A stretch of 45,152 bases of DNA from Rhodanobacter spathiphylli B39 (GTDB taxonomy: Bacteria; Pseudomonadota; Gammaproteobacteria; Xanthomonadales; Rhodanobacteraceae). The notes beneath the pieces were generated by a model that searched no databases, had not been told where the DNA came from, and worked only from the letters and a program-made list of their open reading frames with translations. A program made the translations under genes and the position numbers. Location: assembly GCF_000264295.1 (NCBI RefSeq), contig NZ_AJXT01000009.1, positions 1-45,152 on the forward strand. Reading direction: 5' to 3'. Shown here in pieces: positions 17,582 to 26,650 of this stretch (the first letter of the stretch is position 1; each line of letters opens with the position of its first letter).

Positions 17582-18507
17582 GCGGCCACCTCCGCGGTGG
17601 ATGGCGGACCGGCGCCAAGCCAGTCGTAGAGTTGCGCCAGCGTCGGCTCGCGCACGTCGAGATCGACGATCGCCGGGTCGGCCAGCAGCTCGCGCAGCAT
17701 GCGCAACTTGCCGGCGCGCGGCACCTGCAGTTCCAGCCGGCCGTCGGGGCGCGGCCGTGCCGACACGCCGCCGGCTTCCAGGCGCGCGAGCAGTTCGCCC
17801 ATCGCCAGCTCGCGTGGTCGCAGCAACACCTGTGCCGGCAGCGCGGCCTGCTCGCCCAGCGCGTGCAGGCTGCCGGCAGCCAACAGCTTGCCCTGGCGCA
17901 GGATCAGCGCGCCGTCGATGTGCGGCTCCAGTTCGGCCAGCAGGTGCGAGGAGACCAGCACGCAGCGGCCATCCGCGCGCAACTCGCCGACGATGCGGTA
18001 CAGCTCGCGGGTGGCCTGCGGATCGAGGCCGGTGGTCGGCTCGTCCAGCAGCACCAGTTCGGGCGAGCCGAGCAGCGCCTGCGCCAGGCCGAGGCGCTGG
18101 CGCATGCCCTTCGAATACGTGCCGACGCGTCGGTCGGCGGCGTGCGCCAGGCCGACGCGTTCGAGCAACGTGGCGACCTGTGCGCGTGGCGCCTGCTTCA
18201 GTCGCGCCAGGTAGTCGAGCAGTTCGCGGCCGCTGAGGTTGCCGTAGAAGGTGGCGCTCTCGGGCAGGTAGCCGATGCGCCGACGCAAGGCATGCGCGCG
18301 CCACGGTGACTGGCCGAGCACCTGCAGTCGGCCGCCGCTGGGCGCGATCAGGCCGAGGATCAGTTTGATCAGGGTGGACTTGCCCGCGCCGTTGTGGCCG
18401 AGCAGGCCGATCACCTGGCCGCGCGGTACGACGGCGCTGATGCCGTCGAGTGCGGCAAGCTCGCCGTAGTGCTTGGCCAGCGCGTGGCATTCGATCGGGT
18501 GGTTCAT
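17578..18507 (-). CDS. nosF: NosF, ABC transporter ATPase for CuZ assembly
   Basis: 309 residues. Walker A GHNGAGKST (residues 37-45), a Q-loop region (RIGYLPES), ABC signature YSKGMRQ (131-137, the variant usual for NosF in place of LSGGQ), Walker B LVLLDEP (151-157) and the H-loop SSHLL. A C-terminal ~90-residue extension follows the ATPase core. It powers NosY. Its ATG overlaps the nosD stop and its stop overlaps nosY, so D, F and Y are translationally coupled. Confidence 0.95.
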   Translation of the reverse strand: MNHPIECHALAKHYGELAALDGISAVVPRGQVIGLLGHNGAGKSTLIKLILGLIAPSGGRLQVLGQSPWRAHALRRRIGYLPESATFYGNLSGRELLDYLARLKQAPRAQVATLLERVGLAHAADRRVGTYSKGMRQRLGLAQALLGSPELVLLDEPTTGLDPQATRELYRIVGELRADGRCVLVSSHLLAELEPHIDGALILRQGKLLAAGSLHALGEQAALPAQVLLRPRELAMGELLARLEAGGVSARPRPDGRLELQVPRAGKLRMLRELLADPAIVDLDVREPTLAQLYDWLGAGPPSTAEVAA

Positions 18508-19766
18508 GGCATGGCCGGGGAAGCTTTCATCAGCGGGTGGCTGTCCTGCACCGAGGGCGGCGTGAACACCGGGAAGGCGCGCTGCACGTAGCGCATCAGC
18601 AGCACCGAAGGGCTGGACATCAGGTTCCGCGCGGAGGGGTATTTCCACAGCAGCACGTCGACGCCGTCGTTGGGACGGAACGGCACGTCGCCGATGCCGT
18701 CGGCGTCAAGGTCCCAGCCCAGGTAATCGCTCCAGAAATTGCCGCGACCGTGCGCCGACCACTCCTGGGCGAGGTTCTGCACGTACTTCACCTGGATGCG
18801 GTTGTCCTCGAAATGGTTGCCCCACAACCGGTTGTGCTCCGAGCCGGCGGTCACGTGGATGCCGATCTGCGAGTCGGCGACGAGGTTGTCGTGGAAGTCG
18901 TTGAACTGCGACAGGTAGACGAACAGGCCCTTGCCCTCGGTGCCGTCGATGGTGCCGCCGGCGTCGTCGCTCTGGCCCTTGATGCGGTAGATGCGGTTGC
19001 CGGCGATCTCGCTGTGCGCGATGTAGTTGAGGAGGAAGCCGTAGGAGCTCTCGTCCTCGGAACTGTTGCCGAGCACCTTCAGGTGGTGCGAGGACATCAG
19101 CGCATAGCCGGCGAGGTTGCCGCGGCTGACATTGTCCAGCAGCAGGTTGTCCTGGGAATACATGTAGTGGACGCCGTAGCGCACGTCGTGCACCACGTTG
19201 CGCGCGATGGTGTTGTGCGAGCTGACATAGACGTAGATGCCGTCGCGCGAGTCGGCCACGTCGTTGCCCTCGATGGTGCAGCCGGTGTCGTTCCACAGGT
19301 GGATGCCGTCGCCGCGGTCGGCCACGCGCAGGTTGCGCATGCCGCGGATCACGTTGTGGGCCACGCGGACGTTGGCCGCGCCGTCGAGGTAGATGCCGAA
19401 CAGGCTGTCCTCGATGCGGTTGTCCTCCAGCGTGACCTCGCGTGTCTGGCGCTCGACGAAGATGCCGGCGTTCGTCGCGGTGAGGTTGCTGCCGCTGTGG
19501 CGCAGGGTCAGTCCACGCACGGTCACGTTCGATGCACCGATGCGCACCACGTCGCCCGCGCCGCCGCCGTCGAGGATCGCACCGGGTTCGCCGACCAGGG
19601 TGACCGGCTTATCCAGCTTCAGGTGCACCGCATGCACGCCCGCGGGCACGCTGACCGTGGCGCCGGGCGGCGCCGCCGCCACGAGCTGTTCCAGCGACTC
19701 GTCCGCGTATGCCGGCAGCGCCAGCAGCGGCAGCAGCAGGATGGCGAGGCAACGAAGCGTATGCAT
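18504..19766 (-). CDS. nosD: NosD, periplasmic copper/sulfur assembly protein
   Basis: 420 residues. Signal peptide 1-20 (LLLPLLALPAYA, cleaved before Asp). The rest is a right-handed beta-helix of parallel-beta repeats, seen as recurring N-x-I/V-x-x-N units such as VRVAHNVIRGM and NTIARNVVHDVRYGVHYMYS, as in carbohydrate-binding CASH-domain proteins. Conserved blocks GDGIHLWNDT and GRGNFWSDYLGWDLDADGIGD match NosD. It works in the periplasm with NosFY to supply sulfur for the CuZ cluster. ATG 19766 was chosen because it opens a proper signal peptide; the upstream extension does not. Confidence 0.95.
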   Translation of the reverse strand: MHTLRCLAILLLPLLALPAYADESLEQLVAAAPPGATVSVPAGVHAVHLKLDKPVTLVGEPGAILDGGGAGDVVRIGASNVTVRGLTLRHSGSNLTATNAGIFVERQTREVTLEDNRIEDSLFGIYLDGAANVRVAHNVIRGMRNLRVADRGDGIHLWNDTGCTIEGNDVADSRDGIYVYVSSHNTIARNVVHDVRYGVHYMYSQDNLLLDNVSRGNLAGYALMSSHHLKVLGNSSEDESSYGFLLNYIAHSEIAGNRIYRIKGQSDDAGGTIDGTEGKGLFVYLSQFNDFHDNLVADSQIGIHVTAGSEHNRLWGNHFEDNRIQVKYVQNLAQEWSAHGRGNFWSDYLGWDLDADGIGDVPFRPNDGVDVLLWKYPSARNLMSSPSVLLMRYVQRAFPVFTPPSVQDSHPLMKASPAMP

Positions 19767-19820
19767 GGCAGCGGCAGGTCGTGCCGTGCCGCCGCGTGTG
19801 ATGCGGCGGCACGGCATGGC

Positions 19821-21776
19821 TCAGGCCTCGACCAGCATCCGCCCGCTCATCTCCATGTGCATCGCATGGCAGAAGAACGTGCAGTAGTACCAGAACACCC
19901 CCGCCTTGTCGGCAGTGAAGGTGGCCGAGGCGGTGGCGCCGGGGCTGATCTCCATGTTGATGCCGTAGTTGACGATGCAGAAGCCGTGGCTCACGTCCTC
20001 CACCGCGTCGATGTTGGTCACCACCACGGTCACCTCGTCGCCCTTCTTCACCTTGAAGCTGCCCATGCCGAAGATCGGCGCGGCCGAGGTCATGTACACG
20101 AACACCTTGCGGCCCTCGCGGATGACCTTGCTGTCGGACAGCACGTTGACGCCATGCTTCTTCGCCATCGCCACCGTCTCGGCGAAGAACGGATCGTCGC
20201 GGTCCCAGCTCTTCTTGACCTTGTCGATCAGCAGCCGGCGATGCAGCAGGATCACGTCGTGCGGCTCGGCGTAGACCGGGCCGTCGGCGACCAGCTTCAT
20301 GGTGTCGCCGGAGATGTCGATCAGCTGGTCGTTGTCCGGATGCAGCGGGCCGGTGGGCAGGAAGCGGTCCTTGGAGAACTTGTTCAGCGACACCAGCCAC
20401 TTGCCGTCGGCATCGCGGGTCTCGCCCATCGAGGTGTGGCAGTGCCCGGGCTGGTAGGCCACGTCGATCTTCTGGCGCAGGTAGTTGACCTTCTTGCCGT
20501 CGTGGGCGGCGATCGCGTCGGCGATGTTCCACTTGGCGATCTGGCTGTCGATGAACAGCGTGGTGTAGGCGTTGCCGCGGCCGTCGTAGGCGGTGTGCAA
20601 CGGGCCCAGGCCCAGCTCGGGCTCGGCCACCACGGTGTCGCGCGGGTCCTTCAGCTTGCCGGCGAACCAGTCGTCGATGCGGCTCCACTCCATCACGGTG
20701 ACGGTGGGCGAGAGCTTGCCGTTGGCCACCACGTACTTGCCGTCGGGGCTGGCGTTGATGCCGTGCGGGTTCTTCGGAATCGGGATGTACAGGGTGAACG
20801 ACGAACCGTGGCGACCGTCCAGCACCGGCACCTTGGAGCTGCCGATGGTCTTGAACTTGCCGTTCTTCACCGCCTCCTCGATACGGGCGATGTTGAACAC
20901 CACCGCCCAGTCGCGCTCGGCCTGCATCGTGCCGGGCAGGTCCATGCCCTTTTCGCTGTTGTAGCAGGTGGAGATGGCGTACTTGCCGGCGTAGTCGGCC
21001 TCGGTGTTGTCCAGGTTGCCGTCCACCAGCACCTGCCAAGCAACCTCCATGGTGTCGCCGTCGAGGGCGCTGAACATGGTCTGGTACCTGGCCGGGTCCT
21101 CCAGGTCGCGACCGTCGTTCGGTGCCGGGACCAGGAACTCGCCGTTGGCGAACACGTAGCCGGTGCGCGGTGCGCGCTGCACGCGCAGGCCGTGGATCGC
21201 CTGCACGTTGGGCACGTCGGTGATGCGGTCGGTGCGCATCACGTCGCAGCGGATGCGCGCGACGCGGGTGTGCGCCTTGTCGTTGATGAAGATGTAGCGG
21301 CCGTCGTAGTGGCCGTCAGTCTGGCTCATGTGCGGGTGGTGGCAGTCGCCGCCGGGCGGGAAGTTCGGCCCGAGCACGCGCTTGCTCTCGTTGGTGACGC
21401 CCCAGCCGATGGTGAAGTCGGGGTTGAACACCGGGATACGCATCAGCTCGCGCATCGAGGGCACGCCGACCAGGCGCACCTCGCCGGACTGGCCGCCGCT
21501 CCAGAAGCCGTAGTACTCGTCGAGCTGGCCGGGCGGCACGTGGTCGGAGGCCGCTTCGTGCTCGCCGTGCCCGCGCTGGCGCTCGCCATCGTGTCCGGCG
21601 GCGCCACCTTCCGCGCCACCGTGGTCCCCCTTGCGGCCGCAGCCCGCCAACGCCAGTCCCGCCGCACCGGCCAGGCCGACCAGCGCACTGTTCTTCATGA
21701 AGTTGCGACGCGCGGGGTCGGCGCCTTCCGCGTTTGCTTCGGGTTTGTTCTTCGATTCGTCGTGCATGGCTTCCAT
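19821..21776 (-). CDS. nosZ: Nitrous-oxide reductase, clade I type
   Basis: 651 residues. It reduces N2O to N2 in the periplasm. A Tat signal is present ([10 protein letters not shown], Arg23-Arg24). All seven CuZ His are in recognisable places: [11 protein letters not shown] (two), [33 protein letters not shown] and AEPHDVIL. The C-terminal cupredoxin domain carries the CuA site: SHGF with following strand and [15 protein letters not shown]. Two oddities: the signal region ends in a lipobox-like LAGC (Cys46), followed by a His/Gly-rich linker (residues 47-80, five His), and the residue between the CuA Cys that is usually Trp is Phe. A second possible start (ATG 21767) would remove three residues. 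The gene follows nosR by 25 bp. Clade I is inferred from the Tat signal and nosR neighbourhood. Confidence 0.98.
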   Translation of the reverse strand: MEAMHDESKNKPEANAEGADPARRNFMKNSALVGLAGAAGLALAGCGRKGDHGGAEGGAAGHDGERQRGHGEHEAASDHVPPGQLDEYYGFWSGGQSGEVRLVGVPSMRELMRIPVFNPDFTIGWGVTNESKRVLGPNFPPGGDCHHPHMSQTDGHYDGRYIFINDKAHTRVARIRCDVMRTDRITDVPNVQAIHGLRVQRAPRTGYVFANGEFLVPAPNDGRDLEDPARYQTMFSALDGDTMEVAWQVLVDGNLDNTEADYAGKYAISTCYNSEKGMDLPGTMQAERDWAVVFNIARIEEAVKNGKFKTIGSSKVPVLDGRHGSSFTLYIPIPKNPHGINASPDGKYVVANGKLSPTVTVMEWSRIDDWFAGKLKDPRDTVVAEPELGLGPLHTAYDGRGNAYTTLFIDSQIAKWNIADAIAAHDGKKVNYLRQKIDVAYQPGHCHTSMGETRDADGKWLVSLNKFSKDRFLPTGPLHPDNDQLIDISGDTMKLVADGPVYAEPHDVILLHRRLLIDKVKKSWDRDDPFFAETVAMAKKHGVNVLSDSKVIREGRKVFVYMTSAAPIFGMGSFKVKKGDEVTVVVTNIDAVEDVSHGFCIVNYGINMEISPGATASATFTADKAGVFWYYCTFFCHAMHMEMSGRMLVEA

Positions 21777-21801
21777 CCGCAGAGGCAGGTGACGTGTGGG
21801 A

Positions 21802-23991
21802 TCAGTCGGCGACGGGCGCCGGCTCCCGGGTTTCCGGCGCGTTCGCCGGGGTAATCAGCGCGATCGGCGTGGGCAACGGCCGCGCGGCGCGTTCGCGCTT
21901 CTTGCGTTGCTGCACCATCGGCGGGCACTTGTGATCGTTGACGCGGGTGACCTGGCAATCCAGGCAGTAGTGGCATTCGTTGAAGTCGATGCGGCCATCG
22001 GCATGGATCGCCTTGACCTCGCACTCGTTGGCGCAGACCTGGCAGGGGCTGCCGCACTCCGGCCGCCGGCGCAGCCATTCGAACAGGCGCCAGCGCCCAG
22101 ACACCGCCAGCCCGGCACCCAGCGGGCAGACGTAACGGCAATAGAACTTGTGGTTGAAGGCGGAGACGCCGGCCAGCAGCACTGCGTAGAGCACGTAGCT
22201 CCACGAGCGCGCGAAGTGCAGGGTGAACGTGGTCTTGAACGGCTCGATCTCGGCGTAGTGCTCGGCCGTGTTGAGCGACTGCAGCGACATGCCGAACAGC
22301 ACCAGCAGGATGACGTACTTCAGCGCCCACAGCCGCTCGTGCACCGCCCGCGGGAACTCGAACTGCGGCACGTGCAATCGCTTGGCCGCGTTGTTCACCA
22401 GCACCTGCAGCGCACCGAACGGGCACAGCCAGCCGCAGTACACGCCGCGCCCGAGCAGCAGCAAGGTGGCGGCGACGAATACCCACAGGATGAAGATCAG
22501 CGGGTCCATCAGGAAGGTTTCCCAATGGAAACCGTGCAGCAGCGACTGGATGAAGGTGAAGATGTTCACCACCGACAACTGCGCCAGCCCGTACCAGCCG
22601 ATGAACACCAGGGTGTAGATCAGGAAACCGGTGCGCACCCGTTCGAGCAGCACGGGCCGCGTCACCAGCCAGTCCTGGAACAGCAGGATCAGCGTCAGCA
22701 CGGTCAGCCCGGCCAGCAGCACGGCGATGTCGATGCGGCGGCCGTACCAGATCTTCTGCCACAGCGCGGCGTCGGCCGGCAGTGCGCCGGACTGTGCCTC
22801 CGCGCCGCTTTGTGGCCGCGTGGTGTAGACCGCCGGCATGCGGTAATCGCGGGTGAAGGTGTGATAGATGCTCTGCAGCGGGCCGACCTGGCGGTTCACC
22901 ATCAGCTGCAGCGTCCACGGCCGGGTCGCGTCGAAACCGCTGCCGCCGTTGCGCACGATGAAGATCGCCTGCTCGGCGAAGTCGGGCTTGCCGCGCAGCG
23001 GGGTGTCGTTCAACTGCACCAGGTCGGTGTCCTTGAACAGCACCAGCTTGCCATCCTGCAGCACGTGCACGCGGTCGAAGATGCCGCCGCGCACGTAGCC
23101 CACGCCCTTGAACGAGTAGATGCCGTTGGCCATCACCGCGATCGCCGAATCGCCGGGCTTGAGCTGCCTCATCAGGTCGGCGTGGGCGCTGGCGCCGAGC
23201 AGGTTGCGGCCCACCGTGGGCGGGGTGACGTCGGCGAAGTACAGGTCGATGAAGACATCGCCTTCGTGGCCGGGCGCCGGCGCGGTGGGATCGTCGACCA
23301 GGCCGCTCTCCGGCTGGCCCTTGAAGGCGTCGGTGATCGCCTGGCGCTTGAGCTGCAGGTGGCCGATCGCGCCGTTGCCGGTCAGCGTGTCCCAGTCGGC
23401 CGGCTGGTAATAGTCGGCGCGCACGGCGGCGACCCTGGCGCCGGTGTCGGTCGCGCCGGCGATCAGCTTGCGCGAGGCGGCCACCTTCAGCGCCGAGTTC
23501 ATGATCGTCTCGTTGACCACCATCGAGGTCACCGTGGCGCTGCTGATCGCGTCGATGCGCACGCTGCCGCTGGCGCCGCCGCCGACCACGATCTGGTCGT
23601 CCACGCGATGGCCGATGTAGCGCGCCACGAAGTCGTACAACTTCTGCACCGGGATGCCGACCAGCAGGATCGGCTCGTGCTGCTCCAGCACGCGGGCGTC
23701 GCGGATGCTGCCGTCGGTGCCGATCGACACCAGCAGGTTGATCGGCGCACCCGAGTACGCCGGCACCGGCGCCACCATCACCGTCTCGAACACGTAGCCG
23801 ATGATCTTGTCGCCCTGGTACACCGCGGCCGCCGGCGGCGTGCCCTCGATGTCGCCGTAGCGGGTGGCCTGCGGAAACACCTCGTGCAGCTGCGGGTGCT
23901 TCGCGTCGATGCCGGCCAGCGCGGCCGGTGCCAGCAACAACAGGCACAGCGCCAGCAGCAGGCGGGTGACGAGCGGGCGTGGCATGCGCAT
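21802..23991 (-). CDS. nosR: NosR, membrane electron donor/regulator for NosZ
   Basis: 729 residues. Signal segment (1-26), a periplasmic FMN-binding domain (about 30-190), a long periplasmic region, then about five to six membrane helices from ~410 on. Cytoplasmic iron-sulfur ligands: [11 protein letters not shown] and [10 protein letters not shown] (the two CxxxCP motifs), then [14 protein letters not shown] and CHYCLDCQ for two [4Fe-4S] clusters. The DAISSAT segment puts Thr153 where FMN is covalently attached in this family. NosR is needed for NosZ activity in vivo and passes electrons across the membrane. Start 23991 overlaps the apbE stop (TGATG); another ATG two codons later is possible. 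Confidence 0.96.
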   Translation of the reverse strand: MRMPRPLVTRLLLALCLLLLAPAALAGIDAKHPQLHEVFPQATRYGDIEGTPPAAAVYQGDKIIGYVFETVMVAPVPAYSGAPINLLVSIGTDGSIRDARVLEQHEPILLVGIPVQKLYDFVARYIGHRVDDQIVVGGGASGSVRIDAISSATVTSMVVNETIMNSALKVAASRKLIAGATDTGARVAAVRADYYQPADWDTLTGNGAIGHLQLKRQAITDAFKGQPESGLVDDPTAPAPGHEGDVFIDLYFADVTPPTVGRNLLGASAHADLMRQLKPGDSAIAVMANGIYSFKGVGYVRGGIFDRVHVLQDGKLVLFKDTDLVQLNDTPLRGKPDFAEQAIFIVRNGGSGFDATRPWTLQLMVNRQVGPLQSIYHTFTRDYRMPAVYTTRPQSGAEAQSGALPADAALWQKIWYGRRIDIAVLLAGLTVLTLILLFQDWLVTRPVLLERVRTGFLIYTLVFIGWYGLAQLSVVNIFTFIQSLLHGFHWETFLMDPLIFILWVFVAATLLLLGRGVYCGWLCPFGALQVLVNNAAKRLHVPQFEFPRAVHERLWALKYVILLVLFGMSLQSLNTAEHYAEIEPFKTTFTLHFARSWSYVLYAVLLAGVSAFNHKFYCRYVCPLGAGLAVSGRWRLFEWLRRRPECGSPCQVCANECEVKAIHADGRIDFNECHYCLDCQVTRVNDHKCPPMVQQRKKRERAARPLPTPIALITPANAPETREPAPVAD

Positions 23992-25058
23992 CACACGCGC
24001 TCCGCCGTGCCGGCAATCAGCGGCAGGTCGCGCGAGCGCCAACGCTGCCCGCCCGTGCGCGAGAACGCCAGCCACTGCTGATCCTGCGCGTCCATCAGTG
24101 CAGACAGGCGCGGCAGCTCCAGCGAGAACGCCGCCGTGCTCATGCCGTCGGCCAGCACCGAGCGCTGCGCCATCACGGTGACGCTGGAATAGCTTTGCGG
24201 CGACCAGCCGGTGCGCGGGTTGACGATGTGGAACAGCCGCCGGTCGGCGGAGAAGAACACGCGGTAATTGCCCGACGTGGACAGCGCCGCGTTGCGCAGC
24301 TGAAGTACCGCCGCCACGCGGCTGACGTCGCGCGGATCGACGATGCCGACGTTCCAGTGCCGCTGCGGGTCGTTGCCGCAGATCGCGTGGATGTCGCCAC
24401 CGGCGTCGATCAGGCCGTACTCGATGCCGGCGCCGCGCAGCGCGGCGATACCCTGGTCGACCACGTGGCCCTTGGCGATGCCGTCCAGGGTGATCGCCAT
24501 GCCCGGGCGCAGCAGCCGCGCGCCGCGCGCATCGAGGGCAAGGTCGCGGTAGCCGACCAGTGCGTCGCGGCTTTCGGCCACGCGCTGCTCGTGTGCGTCG
24601 GTGGCTGCCGTGCCGCGCAGCGTTTCGAAGTAGCGCAGCACCGGCAGCACGGTCGGATCGAACGCGCCGTCGGTCAGCCGCGACAGCGACAGCGCCTGGC
24701 GCAGCACCGCATCCAGTTGTGCCGGCACCTGCGCCAGCTGGCCGTCGCGGTTGAGTCGCGCCAGCGGGCTGGCGGGATCGAAGCGGGTCAGCTGCGCCGC
24801 GGTCGCCGCCATGCGCGCGAACGCGGCTTCGATCGCCACGCCGGCGGCTTGCACGTCATCGGCCAGGCAGGTCACCGCCACCGAGGTCTGCATCAGCGTG
24901 CGCTCGCGGCGCACCTGCCACAGGTTCTGCTTGCGCTTGAGCACCGCCCAGCCGCCGCCGGCCAGCAGGCCGCCCGCGATGGCGAGCTGGCCGGCCTGCT
25001 TCAGCCAGCGCCGGCGGTCGGGCGAACGCAGGTCGTCGGAAGCGGAGGGACGGTGCAT
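23991..25058 (-). CDS. ApbE-like FAD:protein FMN transferase (NosX-like)
   Basis: 355 residues. N-terminal Tat-like signal/anchor (DRRRWLKQAGQLAIAGGLLAGGGWAV within 15-40, read in two parts). ApbE motifs: SPLARLNRDG, the DGIAKGHVVDQ stretch, IDAGGDIHAICG and LADGMSTAAFSL near the C-terminus. ApbE/NosX proteins attach FMN to Thr in the periplasmic domain of partners such as NosR. The stop overlaps the nosR start, so the modifier and its likely target are coupled. It starts 47 bp after the fpr-like gene, with a GGGAGA site. Whether to call it nosX is a naming choice; function is inferred from the motif set and position. Confidence 0.92.
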   Translation of the reverse strand: MHRPSASDDLRSPDRRRWLKQAGQLAIAGGLLAGGGWAVLKRKQNLWQVRRERTLMQTSVAVTCLADDVQAAGVAIEAAFARMAATAAQLTRFDPASPLARLNRDGQLAQVPAQLDAVLRQALSLSRLTDGAFDPTVLPVLRYFETLRGTAATDAHEQRVAESRDALVGYRDLALDARGARLLRPGMAITLDGIAKGHVVDQGIAALRGAGIEYGLIDAGGDIHAICGNDPQRHWNVGIVDPRDVSRVAAVLQLRNAALSTSGNYRVFFSADRRLFHIVNPRTGWSPQSYSSVTVMAQRSVLADGMSTAAFSLELPRLSALMDAQDQQWLAFSRTGGQRWRSRDLPLIAGTAERV

Positions 25059-25105
25059 GGGATGTCTCCCGGGATGAGTGATTGAACGCGTGCGTGCGGG
25101 CGAGG

Positions 25106-26182
25106 TCAGGCCGTGGCCGCCACGCGTGGCGGCGGCTCGGCGACGACGGCGTCGCGCTCGGCATCGCGCACGCCCAGGCGCCGCTGCAAGGCGGGGCTGG
25201 TGGTCGTGTACTGCAGGTTCACCTTGTCGCCGGGATGCAGGTGCGCGTGCACGGCGAACGCGCACAGCGCGCTTTCATGGAAGCCCGACAGGATCAGCTT
25301 CTTCTTGCCCGGGTAGGTGTTGATGTCGCCCACCGCGAAGATGCCGGGCACCGAGGTCTGGAAGGTCGCCGGGTCCACCACCAGTTGCTGGCGCTCCAGC
25401 GCCAGCCCCCACTCGGCGATCGGCCCCAATGCCGGATGCAGGCCCCAGAACACCAGCAGGTGCGAGGCCGCGATGCGCTGGACCATGCCGCTGCGCGTGC
25501 GCACGCGGACCTGCGCCAGCGCGTCGTCCGCCGTTTCCAGGCCGACGATGTCGCCCTCGCAGAACTGCATGCGCCCCTCGTCGCACAAGGCCTGCATGCG
25601 GGCCACGCTGGCCGGCGCCGCGCGGAAGATCGACGAGCGGTGCACCAGCACCACGCTGCGCGCGCGCTCGACCAGCTCCAGCGCCCAGTCCAGTGCCGCA
25701 TCGCCGCCGCCGGCGATCACGATGTCCTGGTCGTCGAACAGCGCCGGCCGGGTCACCTTGTAGTGCAGCGTGCGGCCCACCAGCGGCGCGGCTTCCGGCA
25801 GGTTCAGCGTGCGTGGTGCGAACGCGCCGAGGCCGCCGGCAATGACCACCGCGCCCGCGTCGAACACGAGCCCGCCGCTGGTCTGCAGGCGGAAGCGACC
25901 GTCCTGCATGCGCTCCAGCGTGGTGACGGTGTGGCCCAGGTGGAACTGCGGCGCGAACGGCCGGATCTGCTGCTGCAGCCGCTCGATCAACTCGCGCCCG
26001 CTGCATGCCGGCACCGCCGGAATGTCGTAGATCGGCTTGTCCGGATACAACTCGATGCACTGGCCGCCGGCCTGCGGCACCGAATCGATCACCTGCGCGC
26101 CGAGCCCGAGCAGACCCAGCTCGAAAACCTGGAACAGGCCGACCGGGCCCGCGCCGATGATGACGGTGTCGCAACTGATCAT
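25106..26182 (-). CDS. Ferredoxin/flavodoxin-NADP+ reductase (thioredoxin-reductase-like type)
   Basis: 358 residues. FAD-binding DTVIIGAGPVGLF (GxGxxG, residues 10-15), the GGQCIELYPDKPIYDIPA segment typical of the TrxR-like FNR group, an NADP-binding IVIAGGGDAALDWAL, and the final FAD motif VPGIFAVGDINTYPGKKKLI. The CxxC disulfide of true thioredoxin reductases is absent, which supports FNR. It moves electrons between NADPH and ferredoxin/flavodoxin in the cytoplasm. As first gene of the nos operon, it may supply electrons to NosR's cytoplasmic clusters (inference). The ATG at 26182 lies 57 bases from the edge of an FNR/DNR-like box. Confidence 0.9.
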   Translation of the reverse strand: MISCDTVIIGAGPVGLFQVFELGLLGLGAQVIDSVPQAGGQCIELYPDKPIYDIPAVPACSGRELIERLQQQIRPFAPQFHLGHTVTTLERMQDGRFRLQTSGGLVFDAGAVVIAGGLGAFAPRTLNLPEAAPLVGRTLHYKVTRPALFDDQDIVIAGGGDAALDWALELVERARSVVLVHRSSIFRAAPASVARMQALCDEGRMQFCEGDIVGLETADDALAQVRVRTRSGMVQRIAASHLLVFWGLHPALGPIAEWGLALERQQLVVDPATFQTSVPGIFAVGDINTYPGKKKLILSGFHESALCAFAVHAHLHPGDKVNLQYTTTSPALQRRLGVRDAERDAVVAEPPPRVAATA

Positions 26183-26210
26183 GAACCGGATCCGCCGTGT
26201 GAACGGTGCG

Positions 26211-26253
26211 GATCATGCGCGTGTGCGGGCGCGATACCTTTGACTTCGGTCAG
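26211..26253 (-). promoter_or_regulatory. Candidate FNR/DNR-type promoter of the nos operon
   Basis: TTGACTTCGGTCAG at 26240-26253 is a near-perfect dyad (TTGAC-N4-GTCAg) close to the FNR/DNR consensus TTGAT-N4-ATCAA. It is centred at 26246.5. If that is -41.5, the start of transcription falls near 26205. On the minus strand CATGAT (26217-26212) then sits exactly at -12 to -7, and the 5' untranslated region would be ~23 bases before the fpr-like ATG. This is the class II activator layout, fitting oxygen- or NO-controlled nos expression. Confidence 0.6.
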
Positions 26254-26344
26254 ATTCGGCCGGATGGTTCATGTGGTCGAATGACGCATGGGCGCAGCCG
26301 CGATTACCGACCGCGTCCCGCTCTGCCGCACGGCGGTCACCCGG

Positions 26345-26560
26345 CGGATCGCAGACCACCCCGTGGACGGCCGCCGGACGGCGACTGCGCGTGTCTGCGG
26401 TGGCCGACAACGGCATGAGCATGGCCGAGGAAGTGCGCCGCACCAGGCCGGTCGGCAAGGGCGCCGGTCCTGGCCTTGGCACCATCTCCGGTTTCCCCGT
26501 GCAGTCCGCGGCCTGGCCAGCATCGACAGCCAGCCAGCCCGGCCGGCTTGCGATGATTCA
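26345..26560 (+). pseudogene. Decayed histidine-kinase ATPase-domain fragment
   Basis: Read across two frames this stretch reproduces the C-terminal ATPase domain of the kinase at 14017-15462: RIADHPVDG (cf. DADHPMEG) in one frame, then ADNGMSMAEEVRR (cf. VDNGMGMSEEVRR) and PVGKGAGPGLGTISGFPVQS (cf. PVGKGTGLGLSTIFGFIVQS) in another. Ten codons for KAFEPFFTTK are missing and a one-base loss follows the last block. Nucleotide similarity is obvious, for example GACAACGGCATG and CGGCCTGGCCAGCATCGACAG-type runs. No intact kinase remains. It fills most of the 470-bp gap between the nos promoter and the anti-sigma gene. Confidence 0.8.
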
Positions 26561-26650
26561 TCACGGCGGCGGGTCGGCGAGCGCTGGCGGTGCGCAATCA
26601 GCGGTGGCAGCAAGCCGTGATCCTGCGAGATGGTTGATGGCGACCGTGCA

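Noticed and set aside
18450..21854. Very long plus-strand frame opposite nosD and nosZ
   Set aside because: Shadow of GC-rich codons; His/Arg/Val-rich with no motif, while both nos genes on the other strand are certain.
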